From Prevotellaceae bacterium KH2P17 (GTDB lineage: Bacteria > Bacteroidota > Bacteroidia > Bacteroidales > Bacteroidaceae), in assembly GCA_900199655.1 (NCBI GenBank), contig FZRE01000011.1, positions 1 through 64,000 of the forward strand: a stretch of DNA of 64,000 nt, read 5' to 3'. This document shows positions 1 to 8,529 of the stretch, piece after piece. Every line of letters begins with the position of its first letter. The stretch's first letter is position 1. The notes beneath the pieces are model-generated. The model searched no databases, had not been told where the DNA came from, and was given only the letters and a program-made list of their open reading frames with translations. Position numbers and translations under genes: made by a program.

Positions 1-41
1 AACAACAGGCCAAGAAAGAAAAACGGATTTGGGAAGCCTAA
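1..41 (+). other. possible 3' end of an upstream gene
   Basis: One forward frame (codons from position 3) is open to a TAA at 39-41 and would encode a basic C-terminus ending KKEKRIWEA. The other two forward frames are also open over this short stretch, so the frame choice is a guess. Nothing identifies the protein. Confidence 0.2.
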
Positions 42-66
42 AGACCTCATTAAGGAAAGAATTGCC

Positions 67-74
67 TAACTTTG
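67..74 (+). promoter_or_regulatory. candidate Bacteroidota -7 box, distal to rpsP
   Basis: TAACTTTG fits the TAnnTTTG consensus. It lies 170 bp before rpsP and could be a second, weaker start for that transcript. Confidence 0.4.
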
Positions 75-174
75 CACTTGCTTATGGAATCCGCCGTTGG
101 TGCTCCTTGGTTAATAATTATTAAACCGTCAAGTATTCTTCTTGCACCATGCGTGCTGTCTCTCTGTTTTTTAG

Positions 175-182
175 TACCTTTG
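175..182 (+). promoter_or_regulatory. rpsP promoter, -7 box
   Basis: TACCTTTG matches TAnnTTTG and sits 62 bp before the rpsP ATG. A T-run lies just upstream, but no clear TTTG -33 box is seen. The leader between box and gene is A/T-rich with no Shine-Dalgarno site. Confidence 0.7.
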
Positions 183-244
183 CACCCGCTGTTACGAGTT
201 AATGGCATAAAATTCAAACCTCATTTAAAAAGTTAATTAAAAAA

Positions 245-823
245 ATGGCAACAAAAATCAGATTACAGCGCGGCGGTCGCAAGAACTATGCTTACTACAG
301 CATTGTTATCGCCGATGCAAGAGCACCACGTGATGGTAGATTTACTGAGAAGATTGGTACTTACAACCCCAACACCAATCCTGCAAGCGTAGATTTGAAT
401 TTCGATCGTGCTCTCTACTGGGTAGAGACAGGCGCTCAGCCCACAGACACAGTGCGCAACATTCTCCAGAAGGAGGGCGTTTACCTGATGAAGCATCTCC
501 GCGGAGGTGTAAAGAAGGGCGCTTTCGACGAAGCTGCATGCCAGCAGAAGTTCGACGCATGGAAGGCCGGCAAGGACCAGAAGCTCAACTCGGTTCGTGA
601 AAACGACGTGAAGAGCAAGAAGGAAGCTGCTGCCAAAGAGCTGGAGGCAGAGAAGAAGGTTAACGAAGCTATCGCTAAGAAGGTGGCAGACAAGAAGGCT
701 GCCGAGGCTGCCGCTAAGGCTGAAGCCGAGGCTGCAAAGGCTGCTGAAGAAGCTCCCGCCGCTGCTCCTGCAGAGGGTGAGGCTGCTCCCGAGGCTGCTG
801 CAGAAACTCCTGCCGAAGCATAA
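245..823 (+). CDS. rpsP: 30S ribosomal protein bS16 with long charged tail
   Basis: Small-subunit ribosomal protein bS16, an early 16S rRNA-binding assembly protein. The N-terminus [18 protein letters not shown] and the following region to about residue 85 are the S16 domain. The remaining roughly 100 residues form a Lys/Ala/Glu-rich, low-complexity tail ending in Ala/Pro/Glu repeats, so the 192-residue protein is about twice the usual 80-90. Long tails of this kind occur in Bacteroidota S16. The ATG at 245 starts directly with the conserved N-terminus. The gene stands alone here, with its own promoter and a strong terminator at 844-873. The tail is probably disordered and exposed on the ribosome surface (inference). 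Confidence 0.96.
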   Translation: MATKIRLQRGGRKNYAYYSIVIADARAPRDGRFTEKIGTYNPNTNPASVDLNFDRALYWVETGAQPTDTVRNILQKEGVYLMKHLRGGVKKGAFDEAACQQKFDAWKAGKDQKLNSVRENDVKSKKEAAAKELEAEKKVNEAIAKKVADKKAAEAAAKAEAEAAKAAEEAPAAAPAEGEAAPEAAAETPAEA

Positions 824-843
824 TCTTCTTAGATTACACACAG

Positions 844-873
844 AAGGCGAACTCGAAAGGGTCCGCCTTTTTT
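844..873 (+). terminator. Rho-independent terminator of rpsP
   Basis: An 11-bp stem with one mismatch (AAGGCG arm paired with CGCCTT), a GAAA loop, then TTTTTT. It lies 21 bp after the rpsP stop. Confidence 0.85.
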
Positions 874-973
874 CGTTTCCGGCTGAAAGGAAGATGGGCA
901 AGCTGTGGAGCAGGTTTGCAATCTACCCGTATTTCCCTTCCCAAAAGGGCTTGCCGGCCGTGCAATCTATATG

Positions 974-1055
974 CTTCGGGAACTTTCGACACTTGTCACA
1001 CAATCGTTCGACAAGTGTCGCATTCATGTGCGACAAGTGTCGAAAGTTCCCGAAG
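974..1055. repeat. 82-bp phased palindromic intergenic element, family A copy 1
   Basis: Terminal arms of 24 bp are perfectly inverted (CTTCGGGAACTTT at the left end). Three 12-bp words of the type CGACAnnTGTCG begin at 987, 1009 and 1031, exactly 22 bp apart. The centre of the middle word is the centre of the element. It lies between the convergent genes rpsP and the PafA-like phosphatase. Function unknown; it could fold as one long hairpin or as three small ones. Confidence 0.9.
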
Positions 1056-1078
1056 GTATGCTTTTAGACCTTTGCCGG

Positions 1079-2560
1079 TTATTCCACAACCTGCCGGATG
1101 GCATCTCCTACGCAGGCGTCGGGCATCTGAATGTGGAGCATGGCGCACACCGTGGGCGCTATGTCAACAATGCGGGTGGGAGCAACGGTGCTGCCGTGCC
1201 CAATGCCCCAGCCCATGAAAACCAGTGGTATGTGGCTGTCGTAGGGATTCCACATAGAGTGGTTGGTGCCTTTGTACTGTGGCGTGACGCTGTCTTCCAC
1301 GTACTCGGGTAGCGTAACGACGTAGATGTCGCCGCTGCGGCGGGCGTTGTAGCCATTGATGATGCGTTCTTTGATGACTTGCGGCATGCTTTCATATTCT
1401 GCGTTGCTGAAGTCTACTGCGTACATCACGCGTTCGTCTTGCTTCAGCCATTCTATAGCAGTCCGTTTGATGTCGGCCAGTGCTATCCCCGCCTGGGCTG
1501 CCTTGGCATGATTCAGGAATATGCGGTTGGAGTTGGTACCCACAATCAGATTTTTTACTCCATACTGCTGGGCAAGGTATTCGTTGAGCTTTGGGCTCTG
1601 GCTGCTGATGCTGTAGCCTCCGGCAGAAATCCGATGATGTTTCAGGAGGTTGGCATTGTGGGCGGCACCGTGGTCGGCCGAGAGAAAGAGCAGATAGTTG
1701 TCCTTTCCTATCTTGCTGTCGAGCAGGCTGAGAAAGTGGGCCAGGTCCTTGTCCAACTGCATGTAGGCGTCGTAGTTCTCCTTGCCTCTGGTGCCGTAGG
1801 TGTGGCCTATGGCATCGGTAGACGATATGCTTACGGCCAGCAGGTCGGTGATGTCGTCCTGTCCCATCTGCTCTTTCTCCAGTGCCGTTTCGGCCATCTT
1901 GAAAGTCAGCGTAATGCCCTGCGTACTCGTTTTAACGTCGGTTCCGGGCTTCTGGCGGTTGACTTTGTTGAAATCTTGTACCCATCGGGGGAGCTGATTC
2001 ATGTAGAAAGTGCTGCTCACGTAGTGGCCGGCCGAGGTGTCCCACCAGTAGGCGGCGTCGGCAGTGTGGCCTACGGGCAAGATGGCGGCGCGATCCTTGA
2101 GTGCTACGCCTATGACCTTAGCCTTGTAGTCGGTGGCTATTTTCAGTTCGTCGCCAATGGTTGAGGCCAGCAGGTTGCGCGGAGACATCTGTCCTTCCTT
2201 GCTCCGTGAGCCCACACTGCGTACGGTAGAGTCCTCGCAGCAGTAGGTTGGGCGGCCGTCGATGAAGAAGTTGTTGCCCGTGATGCCCGTAAGAGCAGGC
2301 ACGGAGCCGGTGTAGATGCTGGAATGACCAATGGCCGTAACCGTGGGAACGTAGTTTATCATGGTGTTCTCGCAGCTGAATCCCTCATTGACGAGGCGCT
2401 TCAGCCCTCCTTCTCCAAACTCATTGTAATAATAGTACAGGTAGTCCCACCTCATTTGGTCTACCACCAGACCAACCACTAACTTGGGTCTCTTGATTTG
2501 GGATTGGGCAGTCAGCACGGCGCCCGAGAGTATCAGCAGCATAAACAGCTTCTTCAACAT
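1079..2560 (-). CDS. PafA-like alkaline phosphatase / phosphodiesterase-nucleotide pyrophosphatase family
   Basis: Exported metal-dependent phosphatase of the alkaline phosphatase superfamily, close in pattern to flavobacterial PafA. The chosen ATG gives 493 residues starting with a signal peptide (MLKKLFMLLILSGAVLTAQS). The metal site begins in VVDQMRWDY. The nucleophile is probably the first Thr of NYVPTVTAIGHSSIYTG. Further metal-ligand motifs are SADHGA and the late NHSMWNPYDSHIPL. It probably releases phosphate from organic esters in the periplasm. The frame stays open upstream to 3007, but that stretch overlaps the rhamnose-mutarotase-like gene and precedes the signal peptide, so it is not coding. 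A promoter box lies at 2590-2597. The substrate cannot be read from sequence. Confidence 0.88.
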   Translation of the reverse strand: MLKKLFMLLILSGAVLTAQSQIKRPKLVVGLVVDQMRWDYLYYYYNEFGEGGLKRLVNEGFSCENTMINYVPTVTAIGHSSIYTGSVPALTGITGNNFFIDGRPTYCCEDSTVRSVGSRSKEGQMSPRNLLASTIGDELKIATDYKAKVIGVALKDRAAILPVGHTADAAYWWDTSAGHYVSSTFYMNQLPRWVQDFNKVNRQKPGTDVKTSTQGITLTFKMAETALEKEQMGQDDITDLLAVSISSTDAIGHTYGTRGKENYDAYMQLDKDLAHFLSLLDSKIGKDNYLLFLSADHGAAHNANLLKHHRISAGGYSISSQSPKLNEYLAQQYGVKNLIVGTNSNRIFLNHAKAAQAGIALADIKRTAIEWLKQDERVMYAVDFSNAEYESMPQVIKERIINGYNARRSGDIYVVTLPEYVEDSVTPQYKGTNHSMWNPYDSHIPLVFMGWGIGHGSTVAPTRIVDIAPTVCAMLHIQMPDACVGDAIRQVVE

Positions 2561-2589
2561 GTCGTTTTGTGTCTTAATTAACCTGTCTG

Positions 2590-2597
2590 CAAAGTTA
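2590..2597 (-). promoter_or_regulatory. promoter of the PafA-like gene, -7 box
   Basis: Reads TAACTTTG on the minus strand, 29 bp before the ATG at 2560. Confidence 0.65.
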
Positions 2598-2734
2598 AGC
2601 AAAAGATGTGAGAGCGGGGAATGGAGAGATAATAAAAAGCTATGACAATCGTAACCCGCACATGATATGGCAGGCAGATGCTGACAAAAACGGCCGAAAC
2701 CGGTGCCAAACTTGGATATGAAGAAATAAATGCG

Positions 2735-2742
2735 TACTTTTG
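2735..2742 (+). promoter_or_regulatory. promoter of the mutarotase-like gene
   Basis: TACTTTTG, with TTG at 2712-2714 about 20 bp upstream as a -33 box. The box overlaps an in-frame ATG at 2730, which argues for the downstream start at 2766. Confidence 0.65.
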
Positions 2743-2765
2743 CAGCAACCCTAACGCAACATAAA

Positions 2766-3164
2766 ATGACTGAAGGATTTAGAGTGAAAAAGTATGACCA
2801 GCCCGTGAAGCGGTACGTGGAGACGATGGATTTGAAAGATGAGCCGGAGCTCATCGGCAGATATCGCGATGCGCACAGGCGCGAGAACTTCTGGCCGGAG
2901 ATAAAGGCCGGCATCAAGGAAGTGGGTATTCTGGAAATGGAAGAATACATCATCGGCTCGCGGGTGGTGATGGTGATTGAGACGTCGCTCGACTTTGACT
3001 GGGACAAGGCTATGGAGAAACTGGCCCGCCTGCCGCGCCAGCAGGAGTGGGAAGACTATGTGGCCGTTTTCCAGAAATGCAAGGAGGGCGACACCAGTGC
3101 CGGTAAATGGCAGCTGATGGAGCGCATGTTCTATCTGTACGAGGACGGTGGAGAGGCGCGGTAA
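2766..3164 (+). CDS. L-rhamnose mutarotase family protein (RhaM/DUF718)
   Basis: A 132-residue protein of the RhaM/YiiL family, small dimeric enzymes that interconvert alpha and beta anomers of L-rhamnose or related sugars. The family signature is visible as RYRDAH followed by FWPEI, with the His and the WPE turn near residues 25-35. The C-terminal half contains MERMFYL, like the FYL end of E. coli RhaM. The start at 2766 is preferred because the earlier in-frame ATG (2730) lies before the promoter box at 2735-2742. It is not next to any rhamnose or fucose genes, so the sugar is uncertain. It is divergent from the phosphatase. Confidence 0.8.
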   Translation: MTEGFRVKKYDQPVKRYVETMDLKDEPELIGRYRDAHRRENFWPEIKAGIKEVGILEMEEYIIGSRVVMVIETSLDFDWDKAMEKLARLPRQQEWEDYVAVFQKCKEGDTSAGKWQLMERMFYLYEDGGEAR

Positions 3165-3188
3165 CCCCCGCGCAAGGTGCGCGACGGG

Positions 3189-4955
3189 CTACTGGGGGCG
3201 CAGTTTCTTTATTCTGCGCTTAGCCGCAGGTATGTCGGGGCATAGTTCCAGCGCCTTCTCGTAGTTGCGGATGGCAGCATCCGTAAAGCCTTCGCGCTCG
3301 CAGTCTTTGCCCATCGAAACGTATTCTACGGCCAGCCTCTTGAGCATGTCCTCCTTTCGTCGGGCCTCCTCTTTGAGCCGACAGATTTCGTCACGCTGCC
3401 TGTTCACGATGTTGAGCTTTCGCCTTAACAGCCGTTTGGCTGCCGGTTTCTCGATATCGTAACGGCTGTGGATGGCGAGAAAGAAGTTGTCGAGCGCCTG
3501 CTGCATGTCGCCCTTGTCAAAAGCCTGCACGGCATCGTAGTACTGTTTGTCGGCTTTGCTTTGCTGCAGGGCTGTATTAATAATGTTGAGGTTGTTGTAG
3601 TTGCGTGCAAAGTTCTGCACTTCTGCCCTTACGAAGACCTCGTCTCGGCGTATGGGCTCCTGCAGCGTGATGCCACCAAGCGAGGTGCAGCGTGAAAGGG
3701 CCACGTAGGTTTGGCCGCCCGCAAAGACTCCACCGGTAAAGTCAATCTTCACGCGGTTGAAGGTGAGGCCCTGACTCTTATGCACCGTGATGGCCCAGGC
3801 CAGGCGGATGGGGAACTGGGTGTAATTGCCTATTTCCTCTTCTTCTATTTTCTTCTCCGTTTCGTTGAATGTGTATCGGGTGTTGCTCCATATTTCGCGC
3901 TCCACATCATAGTCTTCTCCGCTTTCCGTTCTCACGTAGATAATTCCGTCTTTCTCGTCGCCAAAGCCGATGATGGTTCCCAGTGTGCCGTTAACCCATC
4001 GCTTCTCCTTGTCGTTGCGGATAAAGAGAACTTGCGCGCCAGCCTTGAGTTCCAGCTCCATGGGCGTGGGGAGGCTGCTTTCCGGGAACTCTCCTTCTAT
4101 CCAACCGCGGAACATGGTCTTGTCGCCCGGTAGCTCGTCGAGTTTCTTCTCATTAATGTAATCAACGGTATCGCGCCGGGTAGAGAGGGTGATGGAGAGG
4201 TTAGTGGACGACTGGGGTGCGCTGTCGCCTGTTTCTTCAAAACCGGCACCAACCCTTTTGTTGAGCAGCATGAGGTCGGCCGCACTGACCTGCGACGTGC
4301 GGATGTGGTCGAGAATGTTGATAAAAGTGGGATCCGATTGCCTGTAGACTTTCTTCAGCTCAATGGAAACGAGCTGCATCTCGCGGAATACGCGGGCATC
4401 AAAAAAGAACGCCGACGGGTAGAACGGGTTCAGCAGTTGCCGGTCCTCCTGCTTGAGCACAGGCTCCAGCTGGTAAATGTCGCCCACAAGGAGCAGCTGC
4501 TTGCCGCCAAAGGGCTCGCGCATGTTGCGGTTGTAGATGCGCAGAACCTTGTCTATGAAGTCTATGATGTCGGCTCTGACCATGGAAATCTCATCGATGA
4601 TGATGAGTTCCACCTCTCTCAGGAGCTTTCGCTTCTCGCCGTTGTACTTCAAGGTGTCGCGGATGTTACGGGGCGAATATCTGGAGTCGTTGGGCAGCAG
4701 CGGGTGGAAAGGCAACTTGAAGAAGCTGTGCAGGGTAGAGCCTCCGGCATTGATGGCGGCTATACCCGTGGGAGCCAGAATGATGTGCTTCTTCTTTGTG
4801 GTTGCTGCTATATAGCGGAGAAAAGTAGATTTACCCGTCCCTGCCTTTCCGGTGAGGAACAGCGAGCGGCGGGTAAACTGGATAATTTGAAGCGCGTTTT
4901 GCAACTCAGTGTTACCCAAGTCTATGTTCTGGACTTCTGACTTTGACATTTCCAT
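3189..4955 (-). CDS. PIF1-like / UvrD_C-type ATP-dependent DNA helicase with C-terminal TPR
   Basis: A 588-residue superfamily 1 helicase. Walker A (TGKAGTGKSTFLRY) lies near residue 35 and Walker B (LIIIDEISMVRADI) near 120. The late motifs AWAITVHKSQGLTF and TYVALSRCTSLGG around 390-430 are typical of the PIF1/RecD2 branch. The last 120 residues are charged and helical, with TPR-like repeats (AVQAFDKGDMQQALDNFF and AIRNYEKALELCP), which suggests a protein-docking tail. Likely role: unwinding of structured DNA or RNA-DNA hybrids. It begins 45 bp after the penicillin-binding protein gene with no promoter seen between, so the two are probably co-transcribed. ATG at 4955 was used; a second ATG lies two codons later. 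Confidence 0.85.
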   Translation of the reverse strand: MEMSKSEVQNIDLGNTELQNALQIIQFTRRSLFLTGKAGTGKSTFLRYIAATTKKKHIILAPTGIAAINAGGSTLHSFFKLPFHPLLPNDSRYSPRNIRDTLKYNGEKRKLLREVELIIIDEISMVRADIIDFIDKVLRIYNRNMREPFGGKQLLLVGDIYQLEPVLKQEDRQLLNPFYPSAFFFDARVFREMQLVSIELKKVYRQSDPTFINILDHIRTSQVSAADLMLLNKRVGAGFEETGDSAPQSSTNLSITLSTRRDTVDYINEKKLDELPGDKTMFRGWIEGEFPESSLPTPMELELKAGAQVLFIRNDKEKRWVNGTLGTIIGFGDEKDGIIYVRTESGEDYDVEREIWSNTRYTFNETEKKIEEEEIGNYTQFPIRLAWAITVHKSQGLTFNRVKIDFTGGVFAGGQTYVALSRCTSLGGITLQEPIRRDEVFVRAEVQNFARNYNNLNIINTALQQSKADKQYYDAVQAFDKGDMQQALDNFFLAIHSRYDIEKPAAKRLLRRKLNIVNRQRDEICRLKEEARRKEDMLKRLAVEYVSMGKDCEREGFTDAAIRNYEKALELCPDIPAAKRRIKKLRPQ

Positions 4956-5000
4956 AGGCAGACAGAGGCAGATTTCCGGGAAACCTGCCTCTGCAATTCG

Positions 5001-7502
5001 TTAAAGGTCATCGAAGTTGACGACTTCCTCGGTGGGTTTTCGTTTCTCGGTCTTATTCTTTTGTTCGAGCGCCTTTTCGCCTTCTTCCTCTATCTTCTTG
5101 ATAAAAGGATTGCCATTCTCGTCGAGTACTATCTCCTCGGATGTTGACTGGAGGGTGTCGCGCTTGACTGTATCGCGCCTTACGGGCTGATAGTAGCTGG
5201 CACACTGGTACATGTCCTTGGTTATACCCTCATCGTGAGGACGGTCGAACTTGGCATGATAATGCTGGAAAGCAGGGTCGCGGAGAACCGATTGCAGGAA
5301 ATAGCCGCAGATGGGGAGGGCAGTTCGGCTGCCTTGTCCCAATGCTCCGGTTCTGAAGTGAATGCTCCGGTACTCGCCGCCTACCCATGCGCCTACCACC
5401 AACTTGGGACTTACGGCCATGAACCAGGCATCGGAGTGGTTGTTGGAAGTTCCGGTCTTACCGCCAAACTCTGTGTCGCGTGCATCGCCTACATATCCCC
5501 ACAGGCTCTGGCTGGTTCCTCCCGGCTCGCGCATGCCGCCCTGGAGCATCTGCTGCATCAGGAAGGCGCTCTTGTACGGAATAACCTGCTCGGAAGTTGT
5601 TGGGCCAATGTAGACTTCGTTGCCGTCTTTATCCAGAATGCGGGTGATGAGAACCGGTGCGTGGTGCTTGCCGTTATCGGAGATTGTACAGTAAGCATTG
5701 GTCATCTCGAGCAGATTGACGTCGCTGGAACCCAGGGCAAGGGAAGGGGCATCGTCGAGTGGACTGCTGATGCCCATCTTGTGAGCTGTCTCGATGATAC
5801 GTTGGATGCCCATTTCTTGTCCAAGCCTTACGGCCACAGAGTTGATGCTCTTTGCAAAGGCACTCTTTAGTGGTATGGAGTCTCCGGAGAACGAACCATT
5901 GGCGTTGGAGGGTGTCCAAGTGGTTGTCTCGTGTTTCTTCTTGTCATATACCTGCATGGAGATGTACTCGTCGCGCCGCTTGTCGCATGGCGTAAGTCCT
6001 TGGTTCATGGCTTCGGTATAGACAAAGAGCTTGAAGGTAGAGCCTGGCTGGCGCATTGCCGTAACCTTGTCATATTTCCACGAGCTGAAGTCAATGTCGC
6101 CCACCCATGCTTTTACCGCGCCGGTTTGAGGCTCCATGGCTACCATTGCGCAGTGCATGAAATGAACCATGTAACGAATGGAGTCCATGGTCGACAGCTC
6201 CATCTCCTTGGTTCCCTTTTCGTAATCAAAGACCTTGACCTTGTGAGGCTGGTTCAGGTGATACAGAATCGAGTCGGGCTGATCGGGGTACTTGGCTTCC
6301 AGATATTTGTAAACCGGCTGCCGCTGGGCTATGCCTTCGATGAAGTTGGGTATGACGTTTCCGTTCTCGTCAATCCAGCATTCGCGCTTGTTCCAAGCTC
6401 CCCAATGATTCTCGAAGTTTCGCTGCACCTGCTTCATCTGTTTGATGGCAGCAGCTTCAGCGTACTTCTGCATCCGGGTGTCTATGGTGGTGTATATTTT
6501 CAGTCCGCTGGAGTAAAGGTCGTATCCTTCGTCCAGGAACCCTTCTTTCTTCAGGTAGTCGGCAATGGCTTCGCGGAAGTAAAGAGCCTGTCCGTCGTAA
6601 TTTTCCTCGACCTTGAAGTCGAGTTTGATGGGTAGCTGTGACAGCTTGGCATATTGCTCGTTAGACAAGTCGCCGAGTTTAACCATGTTGCTGAGCACGG
6701 TATTCCTGCGTTTGAGACTGTTCTCTGGGTTCAAGCGCGGATTATAGAAAGTGGTGGCCTTGAGCATACCTACAAGCACGGCAGCCTGGTCGGTGGTGAG
6801 CTGGGCTGGAGTGGTGTTGAAGTAGGTCTTGGCTGCTGTCTTGATACCATACGAGTTGGAACCAAAATCTACCGTATTGGCATACATCGTGAGGATTTCG
6901 TTCTTGGTGTACGCGGTTTCGAGTTTGGTGGCGATAATCCATTCCTTGCTCTTTACAATCAAAATCCGCAGTCCGGGAATCTTTCCCAGCAAACCAGTAG
7001 AATACTGGCTGCGAACGCGGAACATGTTCTTTGCCAGCTGCTGGGTAATGGTAGAGGCGCCTCGACCGTCGTGACTGAGCAAAGCGTCTTTAGCTGCAGC
7101 GAATATTCCGATGGGGTCGATACCCCAGTGATGGTAGAACCTTTCGTCTTCTGTGTCAATGAGAGCTTTGAAGAAGTCGGGGTTTACCTCGTCGTATTTA
7201 ACTGGCGTGCGGTTCTCGTTGAAGTATTTTCCTATCAACTTGCCGTCTGCACTGTATATCTCTGAAGCCTGACTGGTCTGCGGGTCCATGATACCGGAGA
7301 AATAACCGGGGCTCTTACCGAAAAGCCAGAGGAAGTTTACATCGACCATGCCCAGATACAAGAAGAAGGCCACGAGGCATGAAACAAATGCAACAATGGT
7401 TTTCTTCCACCAGGGCTTACCTATGTAAAGAGATTTATACCAAGGCCAAAAAGCCTTGATCTTACCCCAGGTCATGCTGAAAAATCTTTTTATCTTGTTC
7501 AT
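5001..7502 (-). CDS. mrcA: bifunctional penicillin-binding protein 1A (transglycosylase/transpeptidase)
   Basis: Class A penicillin-binding protein of 833 residues that polymerises and crosslinks peptidoglycan at the outer face of the inner membrane. A cytoplasmic basic stretch is followed by one membrane segment at about 34-52. The GT51 transglycosylase domain carries EDERFYHHWG with catalytic Glu118 and the STITQQLAKN motif near 150. The transpeptidase domain has STFK (Ser488, Lys491), then SINS, then KTGTSNN. The C-terminal 60 residues are Glu/Lys-rich and probably disordered. All catalytic motifs are intact. A promoter lies at 7544-7551. The PIF1-like helicase follows in the same direction. 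Confidence 0.95.
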   Translation of the reverse strand: MNKIKRFFSMTWGKIKAFWPWYKSLYIGKPWWKKTIVAFVSCLVAFFLYLGMVDVNFLWLFGKSPGYFSGIMDPQTSQASEIYSADGKLIGKYFNENRTPVKYDEVNPDFFKALIDTEDERFYHHWGIDPIGIFAAAKDALLSHDGRGASTITQQLAKNMFRVRSQYSTGLLGKIPGLRILIVKSKEWIIATKLETAYTKNEILTMYANTVDFGSNSYGIKTAAKTYFNTTPAQLTTDQAAVLVGMLKATTFYNPRLNPENSLKRRNTVLSNMVKLGDLSNEQYAKLSQLPIKLDFKVEENYDGQALYFREAIADYLKKEGFLDEGYDLYSSGLKIYTTIDTRMQKYAEAAAIKQMKQVQRNFENHWGAWNKRECWIDENGNVIPNFIEGIAQRQPVYKYLEAKYPDQPDSILYHLNQPHKVKVFDYEKGTKEMELSTMDSIRYMVHFMHCAMVAMEPQTGAVKAWVGDIDFSSWKYDKVTAMRQPGSTFKLFVYTEAMNQGLTPCDKRRDEYISMQVYDKKKHETTTWTPSNANGSFSGDSIPLKSAFAKSINSVAVRLGQEMGIQRIIETAHKMGISSPLDDAPSLALGSSDVNLLEMTNAYCTISDNGKHHAPVLITRILDKDGNEVYIGPTTSEQVIPYKSAFLMQQMLQGGMREPGGTSQSLWGYVGDARDTEFGGKTGTSNNHSDAWFMAVSPKLVVGAWVGGEYRSIHFRTGALGQGSRTALPICGYFLQSVLRDPAFQHYHAKFDRPHDEGITKDMYQCASYYQPVRRDTVKRDTLQSTSEEIVLDENGNPFIKKIEEEGEKALEQKNKTEKRKPTEEVVNFDDL

Positions 7503-7543
7503 AATTCACGGATAGGCTCCTGTTGTGGAGTAGTTATTTGGCA

Positions 7544-7551
7544 CAAAAGTA
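7544..7551 (-). promoter_or_regulatory. promoter of the PBP1A gene
   Basis: Reads TACTTTTG on the minus strand, 41 bp before the ATG at 7502, in the 65-bp gap after miaA. Confidence 0.6.
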
Positions 7552-7567
7552 CGAAATATAACGGTAT

Positions 7568-8464
7568 CTAAATCGAATTGTCGATATAATTTATAATTTC
7601 TTTAATATTGTCGGGATGGAACCATTTGATGCTCGCGTCTTTCTTGAACCAAGTGAGTTGCTTGCGCATGTACTGCCTGGTGTTAGACTGTATCTGCCTG
7701 ACAGCTTCCTCGCAGGGAATTGAACCATCAAAATAACTGAAGAGTTCGCGATAGCCAACTGTATTCAGGGAGTTGAGCCTTCGGAGTGGATAAACCTTGC
7801 GTGCCTCTGTTTCCAATCCTTTTTCCATCATGTCGAGAACACGTGCATTGATGCGTTCATAGAGTTCAGCACGAGCACGGTTAAGCCCAATCTTGATGAT
7901 TTTGAATGGACGTTCTTTGGTCCTATTCGTTCTGAAGGAAGTATAAGTCTTCCCGGTCATGTGACAGATCTCCAGCGCATGAACAACGCGACGTGGATTA
8001 TTCTTGTCTACTATCTCCCAATGGACAGGATCCAGTTTCTTAAGTTCTTCACTCAGAGCGGGTAATCCTTCTTCCTTCAAGCGCCGTTTCATCATTTCTC
8101 GTATGGCCGGGGCAACAGTCGGTATATCGTCTATGCCTTTACATACAGCATCAATATAAAGCATGGAGCCACCTGCCAGTAACGCCACATTGTTTTGGCA
8201 GTAAAGGTGGCCAAGCAGGCTCAAGGTGTCCTGCTCGAACATGGAAGCGCTGTAGTAGTCTTGCAGGTGATGGTTGCCTACAAAAAAATGCTTCACCCGC
8301 TGTTGTTGTTCTGGTGTAGGAGCAGCAGTGCCAATGGGCAGTTCTGCGAATATTTGTCTGGAATCCGCATTGATGATTGGCGTATGCAGATGCTCTGCTA
8401 TCTGCAGGCATAATTCTGTTTTACCCACCCCTGTAGGTCCAAGGACAACAACTAAATAGTTCAT
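7568..8464 (-). CDS. miaA: tRNA dimethylallyltransferase
   Basis: MiaA transfers a dimethylallyl group to N6 of A37 in tRNAs that read UNN codons. The 298-residue length is normal. The P-loop [10 protein letters not shown] lies at residues 9-18, NADSRQIF follows near 34, and the DDIPTVAP turn and tRNA-binding region ([12 protein letters not shown]) come later. The C-terminus has KQLTWFKKD, a family hallmark. It lies 65 bp downstream of lpxA on the same strand and is probably the last gene of the lpxD-lpxC/fabZ-lpxA transcript. Confidence 0.96.
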   Translation of the reverse strand: MNYLVVVLGPTGVGKTELCLQIAEHLHTPIINADSRQIFAELPIGTAAPTPEQQQRVKHFFVGNHHLQDYYSASMFEQDTLSLLGHLYCQNNVALLAGGSMLYIDAVCKGIDDIPTVAPAIREMMKRRLKEEGLPALSEELKKLDPVHWEIVDKNNPRRVVHALEICHMTGKTYTSFRTNRTKERPFKIIKIGLNRARAELYERINARVLDMMEKGLETEARKVYPLRRLNSLNTVGYRELFSYFDGSIPCEEAVRQIQSNTRQYMRKQLTWFKKDASIKWFHPDNIKEIINYIDNSI

Positions 8465-8529
8465 CTCATGGAAAGAAAAAGCAACATGCTGGCTCGCTGA
8501 AGACGGATACCCGCATACTGCATTTAAAT

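Noticed and set aside
974..1055. CRISPR array
   Set aside because: The 22-bp periodicity could suggest repeats and spacers, but each site has only three words, the gaps are conserved between sites, and there are no cas genes.
2561..3007. N-terminal extension of the PafA-like gene
   Set aside because: The extension overlaps the mutarotase-like gene on the other strand and precedes a clear signal peptide.
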